DNA of 64,000 nucleotides from CG2-30-36-16 sp964372115 (GTDB lineage Bacteria > Bacteroidota > Ignavibacteria > Ignavibacteriales > Ignavibacteriaceae): NCBI GenBank assembly GCA_964372115.1, contig CAYJPN010000003.1:1-64000 (forward strand). Reading direction: 5' to 3'. The notes beneath the pieces were generated by a model. The model made no database searches. It was not told the origin of the DNA and saw nothing but the letters and a program-made list of their open reading frames with translations. Positions 9,688 through 19,495 of this stretch are shown here, piece by piece. The position numbers and the translations under genes were made by a program. Position 1 is the first letter of the stretch. The number at the start of each line of letters is the position of its first letter.

Positions 9688-10032
9688 ATGAAATTATTGA
9701 TAGTAGATGATAATCCATCAATGCGGCAAATGATTAACGATTTTTGTTCACCATTTTTCACAAATATCGATGAATGTTCTAATGGTCTGGAAGCCGTTGA
9801 TTATTATGAGAAAAACCAACCTGATTATGTTTTGATGGACATAAAAATGCCGGTAATGAATGGCATTGATGCTTTAAAAAAAATAAAATTAAATCATCCC
9901 GATGCAAAAATTATTATGATTACACAACACAAAGATAAAGCATTAGAATTGGGTGCTTTGAAGAATGGGGCCGCTTATTTTTTACTGAAAGAGAATTTGT
10001 CCGACATACAAAATATTTTAACCATTGTTTAA
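9688..10032 (+). CDS. Single-domain CheY-like response regulator
   Basis: A 114-residue receiver domain with no output domain. The acidic pocket D7-D8, phospho-acceptor D51 (in LMDIKMP), T79 and K101 (in LLKEN) are all in their canonical places, so it should be phosphorylatable. It is the first gene of a plus-strand group: secreted protein, lipoprotein, then subtilase, with short gaps. It might act through protein contact like CheY/Spo0F, or as a phosphate sink for the sensor kinase encoded at 14976-17978, which already has its own DNA-binding partner. The cognate kinase cannot be told from sequence. Confidence 0.9.
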   Translation: MKLLIVDDNPSMRQMINDFCSPFFTNIDECSNGLEAVDYYEKNQPDYVLMDIKMPVMNGIDALKKIKLNHPDAKIIMITQHKDKALELGALKNGAAYFLLKENLSDIQNILTIV

Positions 10033-10042
10033 GGTGACTAAA

Positions 10043-10909
10043 ATGAAAAAACTGTTTTTGCTTTTATTTCTTTTCTTAGCGAATGTATCAATTTTAATAA
10101 ATGCCCAAAATATAATTAATGGAGATTTTGAACAAGGACCCAACTCAGGCTGGGGTTTATATTCTTCCAATGGCGCTGGATTAATAGGAACGGCAGAATT
10201 TTTTTCTTCTGCATCTATTGACCCAACAGTCTATCCGCGCTCAGGCCAATATATGGCAAGGCTTGGAGGGTTTGCCTATGCTGAAAATTCAATATCTCAA
10301 ACTGTTACTCTCCCTTCCACGCAGAATGTATATTTACATATTTTTTATCAAGACAGATGTTTCACAGGTGCAGAGTGTTCTGGTTTATACGCCGGGGCAA
10401 AAATTAGAGTAATTATTGCCGGGCAAACTTTATCCGAAACTTATTTATGCTATTACAATGAAGTCCATGACTGGACCCATGTATACTTTGATTTATCTAC
10501 CGCAGCCGGATTAACAATTGATATAATATTCCGCGCCGATGCAGCTAATTCAATGTGGTCGTTTATATATTTTGATGATTTTAGTATTTCATCATCTATT
10601 ACGGATGTTGAAGATGAAGAAGTTTTACCCTCTGATTTTGTTTTATCTCAAAATTATCCTAATCCATTTAATCCGTCTACGAGCATAAATTACAATATTC
10701 CTATAAGGTCAAAAATAAAGTTGGATGTTTTTACAGTTACCGGTGAATTAGCAGCGACTCTTGTGGATCAAGTTCAGGACAAAGGTTCGTACACAGTAAA
10801 ATTTAACGCGTCAGAAAAACCTAGCGGAATTTATTTTTGCAGATTAATGGCATTAGATGAGAATGGGAACCGAACTGTTCGTCAATCTAAAATGTTGTTA
10901 TTAAAATGA
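10043..10909 (+). CDS. Secreted protein with sandwich domain and type IX sorting tail
   Basis: 288 residues from the ATG at 10043. This start is preceded by AAGGTG and followed at once by a clean signal peptide (MKKLFLLLFLFLANV..., ending NAQ); a TTG further upstream is less likely. Residues about 25-180 form a beta-rich domain starting NIINGDFEQG with FDDFSIS near its end, resembling the jelly-roll carbohydrate-binding-like modules found in secreted FCB proteins. Residues about 195-288 are the sorting tail (NYPNPFNPSTSINYNI..., SGIYFCR). It is separated from the receiver gene by ten bases, which suggests co-transcription. No catalytic motif was recognised. Confidence 0.8.
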   Translation: MKKLFLLLFLFLANVSILINAQNIINGDFEQGPNSGWGLYSSNGAGLIGTAEFFSSASIDPTVYPRSGQYMARLGGFAYAENSISQTVTLPSTQNVYLHIFYQDRCFTGAECSGLYAGAKIRVIIAGQTLSETYLCYYNEVHDWTHVYFDLSTAAGLTIDIIFRADAANSMWSFIYFDDFSISSSITDVEDEEVLPSDFVLSQNYPNPFNPSTSINYNIPIRSKIKLDVFTVTGELAATLVDQVQDKGSYTVKFNASEKPSGIYFCRLMALDENGNRTVRQSKMLLLK

Positions 10910-10963
10910 TGAACATGTGGAAAATAAGCTCAAAATATTGCCCATTTATTTTAAGGAATAATT

Positions 10964-11305
10964 ATGAAAACATTACTAATATTTTTCTCAGCTCTTCTTT
11001 TTGCATCATGTTGTTCTCAGGACAACATGATATATGAAAAGAAGATGGATACTCCATTAAAACAAAAAATTTCCGAAGTTACAAAAGAAGGCTCGGACGA
11101 GAAAATTCAAATAATTGGTAAATGTTCCCAGGCTATCACCGATGAAATGAAGGTTTCGTTGGAAGAAACCGGAATGACAATCGAAAGTATAGTGGGTGAT
11201 ATTTTTACTGCTATGGGGACGAAAGATCAAATTATAAAAATTTCACGAATCGACTATGTTTCGCAACTCAATCTCTCAATAACATCAAAACTATTAAATA
11301 AGTAA
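10964..11305 (+). CDS. Small lipoprotein resembling a subtilase propeptide (I9-like)
   Basis: 113 residues. It has a lipoprotein signal with the lipobox LFASC at residues 12-16. After a short polar linker, residues about 48-105 read as beta-alpha-beta-beta-alpha-beta (KIQIIGKCS, a helix, GDIFTAMGTKDQIIKIS, then RIDYVSQLNLS). This order matches the prodomain of the protease encoded 13 bases downstream (DIVVSIFIKS, a helix, GNIIVAELPVLEIEQLAEN, VIYIEGS). Free-standing propeptide-like proteins of the I9 family can act as inhibitors or chaperones of subtilases. The pairing suggests a membrane-anchored foldase or inhibitor, but the similarity was judged by eye and is weak in sequence. Confidence 0.6.
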   Translation: MKTLLIFFSALLFASCCSQDNMIYEKKMDTPLKQKISEVTKEGSDEKIQIIGKCSQAITDEMKVSLEETGMTIESIVGDIFTAMGTKDQIIKISRIDYVSQLNLSITSKLLNK

Positions 11306-11318
11306 TTTAGGTGCACAA

Positions 11319-14162
11319 ATGAAACTATTAAAATTTTTATTATCAGTATTCATATTATTAAATATACCCATGTCTGCTCAGGATAATAGTAAAATATGTA
11401 ATAACCAGAATATAAGTAAATTAACTCCATCCCAAATGATATCCGTACCACTAAAAGCGGGAACTTTATTAGATGTTAAAATAGATCCTCTGCTGAGATA
11501 TTTTATAAATGAAGTAAAAAGTTGTAAAAGAAATACCGGGATAATCCATGAAAAATATTCTTTACAACCCAAATTATTAACTTTTAATGAAAACATTTCT
11601 GGAGACATTGTAGTTTCTATCTTTATTAAATCAAATGATATTGGCTACACTAAATATTGCATAGAAAACCAGGGTGGTACAATAACAACCATCTCCGGAA
11701 ATATTATTGTTGCTGAGCTTCCGGTATTGGAGATAGAGCAATTGGCTGAAAATAGCGAAGTGATTTATATTGAAGGTAGTCATTATTCAAAGGCAAAACT
11801 TAATGAGAGCCATGTCGAAATCGGCGCCGACAAAGTTCATAATGGCACCGGGTTACCGCAATCTTATAAGGGAGAGGGTGTAGTTGTTGGCGTTGTGGAT
11901 AGCGGAATAGATTGGGAACATGGAGATTTTGATAATAGCAGCGGTGCTTCGAGAATACTGTATTTGTGGGACATGTCGGGCTCCGGAAACCCTCCATCCG
12001 GCTACAGCTATGGAACAGAATATACGAAAACACAAATTGACGCTGGACAATGTTCGGAAGTTGACGGCGATGATGGTCATGGTCATGGAACGCACGTATC
12101 AGCAACCGCGGCAGGCTTGGATAATTCTCTGAGTGGTTACACCGGCATTGCTCCCGCATCGGATATTGTGTTCGTAAAAGGATTCAGAAACGGACCTGGA
12201 TTTGGTAACACAGATGTTGTTGACGGCTGCAGTTATATTTTTTCCAAAGCTCAAAGTTTTGGAAAACCCAGCGTTATAAATTTAAGTCTTGGCGGTCATT
12301 TTGGGGCGCATGACGGGACAAGTCTTTACGAACAAGCCCTCAGTAATTTGACCGGACCGGGCAAAATAATTGTGGCGGCAGCAGGAAACGAAGGGAATAA
12401 TCAAATTCATGTCGGGTATACAACCGGGGGTCAAAATGAAACGGAAGCAAGACAAACTTTGTGGGTCATCCCGCAGGGGGCACCAAGTTCTTTAGTTGAT
12501 TTCTGGTATACGCCGGGGAATATTTCTGTGGGAATTGCCGCCTATGATGCTAGTTTTAATATAGTTGGATATACCAATGGAGTACCGGCAGGGCAAAAAA
12601 TAGAAGACATTCCTTTTACTATTAGCGGTGGACAAACTTTAGCACACGTTACCATTGATGCAACATCTGTTAACGATCCGAATAATGGAAACAATAGAGT
12701 TATACTTATGATTGACAGTAAGAATGGGCAGTACAATTTAAATGCTGTTTATTGGACACTTTTTACATTTGGTTCAGGGACTTTCGATGCGTGGATGGTT
12801 CAGGATGGTTATTTCACACCGGACGATATTCCTGCAAACCTTATTTACCCCGGAGACAATAATAAATCTATTGGTATGCCGGGAACAGCGCAAAAAGTTA
12901 TCTGCGTAGGTTCTTATGTTACAAAGAACCAATGGATTGATATTGATGGAAGTACACAAACCCAGCCCGGAAATCCCACCATCGGAAATATTTCGTCCTT
13001 TAGCAGTCTCGGTCCTACACATGATAATAGGATGAAACCCGATTTATCAGCCCCGGGTGAAGTAATTGTTGCAGCATTATCCGGTGATCTCACGATTGGA
13101 CCGGATCACACGCCAAGGGCTAATATTTTGCAGGGCGGCAAACATCAAAAAATGCAGGGAACAAGCATGGCTTCGCCTCACGTAACAGGCACAGTAGCAC
13201 TGATGTTACAAAAGAATCATAACTTAGATTACAACCAGGTTTTTAGTACTTTAACCGCCTCTTCAAGAAAAGATAATTTTACAGGATCAAGCGCTAACAA
13301 TACATATGGATATGGAAAACTAAATGCTTACCAGGCAGTCCTATCAACGCCTGGCGGCGGGCCGCAGCCTACTAATATAATTGTTGAAAATTTTGATGCA
13401 GGCTCTTTTCCGCCATCCGGCTGGACAACCCAGGTAATGAACGCAAACAATACATGGTCTCAAGGAAATCCGGCAAATAATAATTTTAATCAAATTGATC
13501 CTTCTAACCAGTTTTCAGCTATTTGCCCCTGGGTAGCTGAAAATCAGGACGAATGGCTGAGTACATCTTCATTTGCAATAGGCAGCGGAACTGCTTCACT
13601 CGAATTTTACGCCGGTTACAGCACAGATTGGTTATCTGCCGCAACCTTAAAACTTCATATTTCCACAAACGGTGGAACCACCTGGACAAATTTGTGGCAG
13701 GCAGAAAATGACGGTCAATCATGGATATGGCGTCAAAAAACAATTGACCTTTCAAGCTATGCAAATAATCAAAATCTTAGAATTGCCTGGCAGTATGTTG
13801 GAAATGATGGAGATCTTGTTGGTTTAGACGGTGTTCATTTAGTTGCTCTTATTACTGATGTTGATGACAACGATAAAACTATCCCCGCAAATTTTGAACT
13901 GTCGCAAAATTATCCTAATCCATTTAATCCAGGCACAGTAATCAAATATCAATTGGCGGAAGCGTGTAATGTTACTTTAAGAATATACGATATACTTGGA
14001 AGAGAAGTTGCGGTTTTAGTAGATGAAGAAAAACCGGCGGGTGTTTATCGAGCAGAACTTTCGGCAAATTCTAATGGTGTGGATTTGTCAAGCGGTGTAT
14101 ATTTTTATGAATTAGCGGCAGGTAATTTTAGACAAACAAAAAAGATGATTTTACTTAGATAA
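11319..14162 (+). CDS. Secreted subtilisin-like serine protease (S8) with sorting tail
   Basis: 947 residues. Signal peptide 1-20 (MSAQ), then an I9-like prodomain at about 90-155. The catalytic domain spans about 165-680 with the complete triad: D194 in GVVDSGID, H256 in GHGHGTHVSA and S616 in GTSMASPHV; N357 in AAAGNEG is the oxyanion residue. A roughly 150-residue insertion separates the Asn and Ser blocks, probably an added beta domain. It is followed by a choice-of-anchor-like sandwich (about 690-850) and the type IX tail (NYPNPFNPGTVIKYQL, SSGVYFYEL). It is last in the plus-strand group and is followed by a strong terminator. Likely an extracellular or surface protease. Confidence 0.93.
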   Translation: MKLLKFLLSVFILLNIPMSAQDNSKICNNQNISKLTPSQMISVPLKAGTLLDVKIDPLLRYFINEVKSCKRNTGIIHEKYSLQPKLLTFNENISGDIVVSIFIKSNDIGYTKYCIENQGGTITTISGNIIVAELPVLEIEQLAENSEVIYIEGSHYSKAKLNESHVEIGADKVHNGTGLPQSYKGEGVVVGVVDSGIDWEHGDFDNSSGASRILYLWDMSGSGNPPSGYSYGTEYTKTQIDAGQCSEVDGDDGHGHGTHVSATAAGLDNSLSGYTGIAPASDIVFVKGFRNGPGFGNTDVVDGCSYIFSKAQSFGKPSVINLSLGGHFGAHDGTSLYEQALSNLTGPGKIIVAAAGNEGNNQIHVGYTTGGQNETEARQTLWVIPQGAPSSLVDFWYTPGNISVGIAAYDASFNIVGYTNGVPAGQKIEDIPFTISGGQTLAHVTIDATSVNDPNNGNNRVILMIDSKNGQYNLNAVYWTLFTFGSGTFDAWMVQDGYFTPDDIPANLIYPGDNNKSIGMPGTAQKVICVGSYVTKNQWIDIDGSTQTQPGNPTIGNISSFSSLGPTHDNRMKPDLSAPGEVIVAALSGDLTIGPDHTPRANILQGGKHQKMQGTSMASPHVTGTVALMLQKNHNLDYNQVFSTLTASSRKDNFTGSSANNTYGYGKLNAYQAVLSTPGGGPQPTNIIVENFDAGSFPPSGWTTQVMNANNTWSQGNPANNNFNQIDPSNQFSAICPWVAENQDEWLSTSSFAIGSGTASLEFYAGYSTDWLSAATLKLHISTNGGTTWTNLWQAENDGQSWIWRQKTIDLSSYANNQNLRIAWQYVGNDGDLVGLDGVHLVALITDVDDNDKTIPANFELSQNYPNPFNPGTVIKYQLAEACNVTLRIYDILGREVAVLVDEEKPAGVYRAELSANSNGVDLSSGVYFYELAAGNFRQTKKMILLR

Positions 14163-14304
14163 AAATTGTTCTGAATAATATCTTCAGTAATTAATACAAA
14201 GTTGGGATTACTTAAAAAGTAAACGAATTTTATTTTGAAAAAAATTACAGAAGAGTTTTGTTATACTTTTGCAGCTTGTAATAAAAACATATTTTCAATA
14301 AAGG

Positions 14305-14336
14305 AAATCCACCTTCTACCAGGGTGGATTTTTTTA
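14305..14336 (+). terminator. Intrinsic terminator after the subtilase operon
   Basis: AAATCCACC pairs with GGTGGATTT across a ten-base loop and runs into seven T residues. The next gene is convergent and ends at 14342, so the stem probably serves both transcripts. Confidence 0.85.
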
Positions 14337-14341
14337 TTCCA

Positions 14342-14989
14342 CTAAAGGGTGTTCTTGTTTTCAATTGCAAATTTAAGCAGCGTATTAATACCGTGTAGTT
14401 CTAATTTCTGACAGATATGCTGCCTGTGGTTTTCGACTGTTCTTAAACTTAAAAATAATTCGTCGGCTATTTCACGGCTGGTTTTTTTGTCTGCAATTAG
14501 TTTGAGAATATTAATTTCCTGTATAGTAAGAAGATCAATCTTTTTATTTGTGCTTCTCCCGGAAACCGGATTACTCCTCATTAGTAAGTAATCCGATATA
14601 GAAGAACTTATATAATGTTTCCCCGAGAAAACGGTGTACACAGCTTCAATCAAGTCTTCCATTGCATTTTCTTTTAATACATAACCCATTACACCAAGAT
14701 CCATCGCGCGGTTAAAAATATTCTCTTCGTTGTGCATCGTTAAAAAAATTATTTTTGCTTCGAGTTTTTCAGTTTTTAACTCTTTGACTATTTCAAAACC
14801 CGTTTTGCCGGGCATATGTATATCGAGAACAGTAACATCTGGTTTGTATAGGTTTATCATACTTAAAGCAGTATCGCCGTCCGGCGCCTCGTTAACAAGC
14901 TGAAACTCAGGCTCCGAGTTTATTACTTCAACTAATCCTTTTCTGAAAATCGGGTGATCATCCGCAATTAGCACTTTAATTTTTTTCAT
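14342..14989 (-). CDS. NarL/LuxR-family response regulator
   Basis: 215 residues. The N-terminal receiver (1-125) has D10-D11, phospho-acceptor D56 (VLDIHMP) and the LKE lysine. The C-terminal LuxR-type helix-turn-helix (about 150-212) includes SREIADELFLSLRTVENH. Its start overlaps the end of the sensor kinase gene by 14 bases, the usual arrangement for translational coupling, so the two form a two-component pair. The target genes are unknown; the neighbouring secreted-protein genes are candidates only by position. Confidence 0.94.
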   Translation of the reverse strand: MKKIKVLIADDHPIFRKGLVEVINSEPEFQLVNEAPDGDTALSMINLYKPDVTVLDIHMPGKTGFEIVKELKTEKLEAKIIFLTMHNEENIFNRAMDLGVMGYVLKENAMEDLIEAVYTVFSGKHYISSSISDYLLMRSNPVSGRSTNKKIDLLTIQEINILKLIADKKTSREIADELFLSLRTVENHRQHICQKLELHGINTLLKFAIENKNTL

Positions 14990-17978
14990 TTTTTGTTATT
15001 GGTATTTTAATTTTAATAATTGTTCCTTTACCCGGAGCAGATTGCAGATCGAAGTGCCCGCGACAAAATTTTATTCTTTCGTTTATGCTTTTTAACCCGA
15101 AACCTCTTGCCGGATCGTTTTTAATATCATTCGGTCCCGAAAATCCTTTACCATTATCTTCAATAGAAATATTTATTTCTCCCTCATTTTTGGTTATAAA
15201 AAGTTTTGCCTCGGTAGCTTCTGAGTGTTTGATGATATTGTTAACAGCTTCCTGTATAACTCTGTAAATATTTATTTGGAACTCCGAAGAAAAGCAATCA
15301 TCTATGTTGTCAATTGAAATAAAAAACTTAATCGGGATGGATTCTTCAAACTTGCTAATCATAGTCTTTAAAGAACCGGTTATGCCAACCTCATCAATAA
15401 AATATGGATGAAGGTTGTACGATATCTTACGAACATCAGCTATTGATTCAGAGGCAATATTTGATATGATATTTATCTGGTTCATTATTTTTTGGGGATC
15501 GTTGTTTTTTTCTGCCATCCGGGCACGGTTTTTTATTATCAACAAATTTTGTCCAAGCCCATCGTGAAGTTCTGAAGCAATACGCTTACGTTCCATTTCC
15601 TGCGAATCGATTAGTTGTCGTGAAAATTCTTGTTGAGCAATTTTTTCTTTTCTATGAGTTCTTGTTTTGTTTTTATATATAAGAAATAATATTCCGGTAA
15701 TCAGAAATGAAACGACTATCCTAAACCACCAGGTTTGCCAGTATGGAGGCATTATTTGAAAATAGTATGCTGCAGGATTGCTCCACTTTCCATTTCGGTT
15801 TTTTGCACGGACTAAAAAAGTAAACTCACCAGGGGGTAATGTATAATACCTTACTATACGGGTTTTAACAATTGGATACCATTGATTATCCATTCCTTCA
15901 AGTTTGCTCTGGAACTCCATATTTTTTTCATCAAAATAATTTAACGAAATTATTTTAAAAGTTATAATCTTATCATTATACGGAATATATCTTTTATTAA
16001 TTAGTATTTCATCCTTTGATGATTCATTCACCATTTCAATTTTGATATCTGCGGCGGGAATTGTGCCGGGATTTCCAATCCAGTTAATCATCGAAACCCC
16101 GGCATTAGTACTGAACCAAATATTTCCTTCTTTATCTTCTGTAATCGCATTTACACAATCGCCCGGCAATCCATCCCGCATATCATAATGCACAATAATC
16201 GAATCATTCCATCTGTAAGCGCCAAACCAGGTGCCGAACCAGATAAATTTTTCTTTATCCTCCATTACAGAAATAACCCTGGCTTCTTTTAATATAGAGT
16301 TTTGAGAATATGGAATAAAAACTTGGTCGTCCTGAAAGTAAATTACTCCGCGTCGTGTCGCAATCCATATTCTTCCTTTTGAGTCTTCCGTTATTGATTC
16401 AATTGAATTGTCCGGAATCCCGTCTTTAAAAGTAAACCTTTTGATAGAATCTTTACTTATATACCCGCATCCTTCGCCGTCAGTGCCAAACCACAACTTT
16501 CCGTTCTTGTCTTCTTCTAATGCAGAGACACTTATAAACGGTTCTAATATGCCGACTTTATATGATTTAAATATTTTATCGTTTTTCAAATTTATTATTT
16601 CCCCGCCTAAGCCTATCCAAAGACTACCATTTTTGCTTGCACATAACGATGAAATTAAGTAAGGGTAAAGCCTATCCGCAAAAAATATTTTTGAAAATTT
16701 TCCGTTTGCATATTTCAATAAGCTGCCGAAGGTACCAACCCAAATAGTTCCTTCATTATCTTCAGCCAGTGAGTGTATTTGATTATTGGCATCCGGAAAG
16801 ACTTCCCCCATAACTTTTAACTTGCCGTTGGCGCTTATTCGATATAGACCCGACCAGCCGCCGATCCAGGTATTATTCAATTTATCATTATGTGCCTCTA
16901 AAATTGCCGAACTTTTCATTCCCTGCATTTCTGTATAATTTATCAAATAACGGGATGAAAGTTTCATTGCCCCGTTGTCTGTTGAGAACCAAATAGAACC
17001 ATCACTATCGCGGCACATCGATGAAATAGTTTCATTGCTTAATCCGTTAGAAAGTCTCAATTGATCAATTACGTTTTTTCTAATAATTATACATCCCCTT
17101 GTTGTTCCCACCCAAAGATTGCCATTGTCGTCTTCAAGCAAAGATCTTGTTTTTATTGGATCAGTAAACCAATTGGGAGAAAGTATACGTGTTAATTTAT
17201 TGTTCTTGTATGAAAATATACCCTTACTTTCATTATTACCCTCGTTAGTTCCCCAAACGATGGAGCTGTCTTTTTTCAATATTAACGAAAGAACAAATGA
17301 TTTAAATATTTGTTCAGATTTTGTTATTACTCCGTTTATCAGATTAAATTTCGTTATCCCTCCGGCTGCTATCCATATAGCCCCATTAAAGTCTTCAATT
17401 ATTTTAGTTGCCTGGCTACTATATAATCCATCCATTTTAGTAATGAAGAATGAACTTCTGTTGTTCCTAATTACAACCACACCCCTTGCGGTCGCAATCC
17501 ATTTGTTTTTATTTTTATCCATGAAGATTGAATACACCGAATCACTCGGCAGAACACCTTGTTTGGCTGTCATCCACTCAAACTTGTTCTCAGCCCACTT
17601 GTACTTTATTATTCCTCTTCCTTCTGTGGCAATCCATAAGTTTTTGTTTTCATCTTCAATAATATCTTTAACTATTAAACTTGCGGATTCATTTATTAAA
17701 TAAGGAATAAAGCGGTCGCCATCATAACGGCAAAAACCGCCATTACCGCCGAACCACATATATCCTCTCGAATCATGAAAAACTATATTTAAGGCTGAGG
17801 GTCTTAATCCATCACGGACTGAATACTTTGTAAACGAATAACTTTGAGCGAAAAGAAATGAGGGTGTGGAAAAGATAATAATTAAAGTGATGAGTGTTTT
17901 TAATAATTTCGAGCAGGCAATTCCACCTTTAACAAGATGTGCCCCAAAACCGGAATAATGTATAAAACAATATTTCAT
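14976..17978 (-). CDS. Sensor histidine kinase with two-component propeller and Y_Y_Y domains
   Basis: 1000 residues. An N-terminal signal segment (about 25-44) exports a long sensor with Reg_prop propeller repeats (motifs such as DSRGYMWFG, DGSIWFSTDNG and DSKGRIWIATRRG) to about residue 650, then a Y_Y_Y domain (about 665-740) and a membrane helix (about 750-768). The cytoplasmic part has a HisKA_3 dimerisation domain with H805 in ASELHDGLGQN and an HATPase_c domain with EAVNNIIKH, DNGKGF and GFGLKSI. This is the NarL-partner class of kinase, with the sensor architecture of hybrid regulators that detect polymers outside the cytoplasm, but lacking a fused receiver and AraC domain. The first ATG has a poorly spaced ribosome binding site, so the exact start is uncertain. 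Confidence 0.93.
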   Translation of the reverse strand: MKYCFIHYSGFGAHLVKGGIACSKLLKTLITLIIIFSTPSFLFAQSYSFTKYSVRDGLRPSALNIVFHDSRGYMWFGGNGGFCRYDGDRFIPYLINESASLIVKDIIEDENKNLWIATEGRGIIKYKWAENKFEWMTAKQGVLPSDSVYSIFMDKNKNKWIATARGVVVIRNNRSSFFITKMDGLYSSQATKIIEDFNGAIWIAAGGITKFNLINGVITKSEQIFKSFVLSLILKKDSSIVWGTNEGNNESKGIFSYKNNKLTRILSPNWFTDPIKTRSLLEDDNGNLWVGTTRGCIIIRKNVIDQLRLSNGLSNETISSMCRDSDGSIWFSTDNGAMKLSSRYLINYTEMQGMKSSAILEAHNDKLNNTWIGGWSGLYRISANGKLKVMGEVFPDANNQIHSLAEDNEGTIWVGTFGSLLKYANGKFSKIFFADRLYPYLISSLCASKNGSLWIGLGGEIINLKNDKIFKSYKVGILEPFISVSALEEDKNGKLWFGTDGEGCGYISKDSIKRFTFKDGIPDNSIESITEDSKGRIWIATRRGVIYFQDDQVFIPYSQNSILKEARVISVMEDKEKFIWFGTWFGAYRWNDSIIVHYDMRDGLPGDCVNAITEDKEGNIWFSTNAGVSMINWIGNPGTIPAADIKIEMVNESSKDEILINKRYIPYNDKIITFKIISLNYFDEKNMEFQSKLEGMDNQWYPIVKTRIVRYYTLPPGEFTFLVRAKNRNGKWSNPAAYYFQIMPPYWQTWWFRIVVSFLITGILFLIYKNKTRTHRKEKIAQQEFSRQLIDSQEMERKRIASELHDGLGQNLLIIKNRARMAEKNNDPQKIMNQINIISNIASESIADVRKISYNLHPYFIDEVGITGSLKTMISKFEESIPIKFFISIDNIDDCFSSEFQINIYRVIQEAVNNIIKHSEATEAKLFITKNEGEINISIEDNGKGFSGPNDIKNDPARGFGLKSINERIKFCRGHFDLQSAPGKGTIIKIKIPITKNEKN

Positions 17979-18161
17979 CCTTTGTCTTCTGAATTAAGGA
18001 ACATTCATAAAATTATATGTTTTTTTGTCCGTCATAAAGCAACGAAAAATTCAAGCTGAATATAGCAAGTAATTTTTAAAATTAATATGCCGGAACGTAA
18101 TTTCAGAATAATAACCGGGAAACCTATAAAATTTATGGAACTATATTTTTGTGAGAAAATA

Positions 18162-19310
18162 TTATTTCATCAATACTAACTTTATTGTTTGTACAAAAGA
18201 ATCATATTCAAGTTTGCAAAGATATACGCCGCTCGAAAGTTTAAGTGTACCCGCATTAAATTCAACTTCGTATTCCCCGGCTGCTTTTGATTCATTGACG
18301 AGTGTAACAATTTCGTTTCCGAGGATGTCATAAATTTTTAATGAAATGTTTTGTACAGACGCACCGCCGTGCGTCTCCACAGAAGGAATTGAATATTTAA
18401 TTTTTGTAACAGGATTAAACGGGTTTGGATAGTTTTGATGCAAAACAAAATTTTGAGCAATCGCGTCATCATCTTTTACGTTTGTTATTGTCGGGCTGCC
18501 GGCATCCAACCATGCCTGATGAATCATTGTTGTAAGAATGTGTGATGCACTGCCGAAGAGATAAATAGTAAATCCCGAGGAATATTCCCAAAGTTTTTGA
18601 TAATAGGTGTCGTTGTACTGACCGCTCGAAAAACTTTTGGCGTAAGTGTCTGCAAGCAAAACAGAATCGACGTATTGATAATTGTAATAAATAAAATTGA
18701 AGACGTAATCACTTGCATTGTTAAAAGTATCAACCGGGTTGCCGGCGTAAACAATTTGGGTTGAATACCTGCCAATCATCTGACTTTCGTAACGTGAGTG
18801 AATACCATATTGATTTGTGAGTTGACCGTTGTAGTTAACGGTTATATGAAGCGGCATATGAGCATCGGCAACATAATGCCCGAGATCGGCAGCAAACAAC
18901 ATTGCTTTGTTCCAACCTTTCCTGGCAAAACAGCTTTTTAAAGAATCGTATGTTGTAAGTATTGCCCACGGTAAAATTCCCTGATCGATAACAAACGTGT
19001 AACCGTGCTGCACAACTATTGAATCAAAATTTTGGGTTATTCTACCTGTAGTTATGAACTCGTTGTAATTGTCGATATCTATATAATGTTTCGGCGCTTC
19101 ATTAGGGTCTTGATTTTTTCTGATATCGGCATCCGAAGCGTGATCCGCGAGCAAAGCCGGCCAGTTAGTTAAAAAGTCCAAAGCAGATGGCCACGATAGA
19201 ACAATGTTACCGCTGATTATTCTATGCCCTACGGAGCCCCAGCCTAATGAAAGTAACGCAAGGGCAATTAGAATTAATGGTAACGAGACTTTTGATATTT
19301 TATTTTTCAT
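18162..19310 (-). CDS. Secreted S1/P1-nuclease or zinc phospholipase C-like protein with sorting tail
   Basis: 382 residues. After a signal peptide the likely mature start is Trp24 in WGSVGHRI. An N-terminal Trp ligating zinc, followed by GH, is a hallmark of the S1/P1 nuclease and phospholipase C fold. Further metal ligands appear in DHASDAD, APKHYIDID, DLGHYVADAHMPLH and YGIHSRYES, matching the family's His/Asp spacing. The tail from about residue 285 is a type IX sorting signal (NYPNPFNPVTKIKYSI). It probably degrades extracellular nucleic acid or phospholipid; the sequence does not settle which. It is a single-gene unit. Confidence 0.85.
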   Translation of the reverse strand: MKNKISKVSLPLILIALALLSLGWGSVGHRIISGNIVLSWPSALDFLTNWPALLADHASDADIRKNQDPNEAPKHYIDIDNYNEFITTGRITQNFDSIVVQHGYTFVIDQGILPWAILTTYDSLKSCFARKGWNKAMLFAADLGHYVADAHMPLHITVNYNGQLTNQYGIHSRYESQMIGRYSTQIVYAGNPVDTFNNASDYVFNFIYYNYQYVDSVLLADTYAKSFSSGQYNDTYYQKLWEYSSGFTIYLFGSASHILTTMIHQAWLDAGSPTITNVKDDDAIAQNFVLHQNYPNPFNPVTKIKYSIPSVETHGGASVQNISLKIYDILGNEIVTLVNESKAAGEYEVEFNAGTLKLSSGVYLCKLEYDSFVQTIKLVLMK

Positions 19311-19447
19311 AACACCGAATTATTTAAGTAAAACAAATATACCTAAGCTCAGCGAGTAATTCATGATAGTTCGGCAGATATTTATCTTATTGAATTTTGA
19401 AAATAATTCGTCCACAGTAAAAAAAATTTCGCTTGTTTAAAATAAAA

Positions 19448-19475
19448 ATCCCGGCTGTATTGCTGCAGCCGGGAT
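19448..19475 (-). terminator. Intrinsic terminator, left copy of a duplicated hairpin
   Basis: ATCCCGGCTG pairs with CAGCCGGGAT and, on the minus strand, runs into a T-rich stretch just after the 198-residue gene. The same hairpin with identical loop occurs at 25353-25380, on the other side of the HEAT array. Confidence 0.85.
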
Positions 19476-19495
19476 AATTAGGGATTAAACAAACC

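Noticed and set aside
17119..17703. A 194-codon plus-strand frame
   Set aside because: It lies fully antisense inside the sensor kinase propeller domain, whose motifs are clear on the minus strand.
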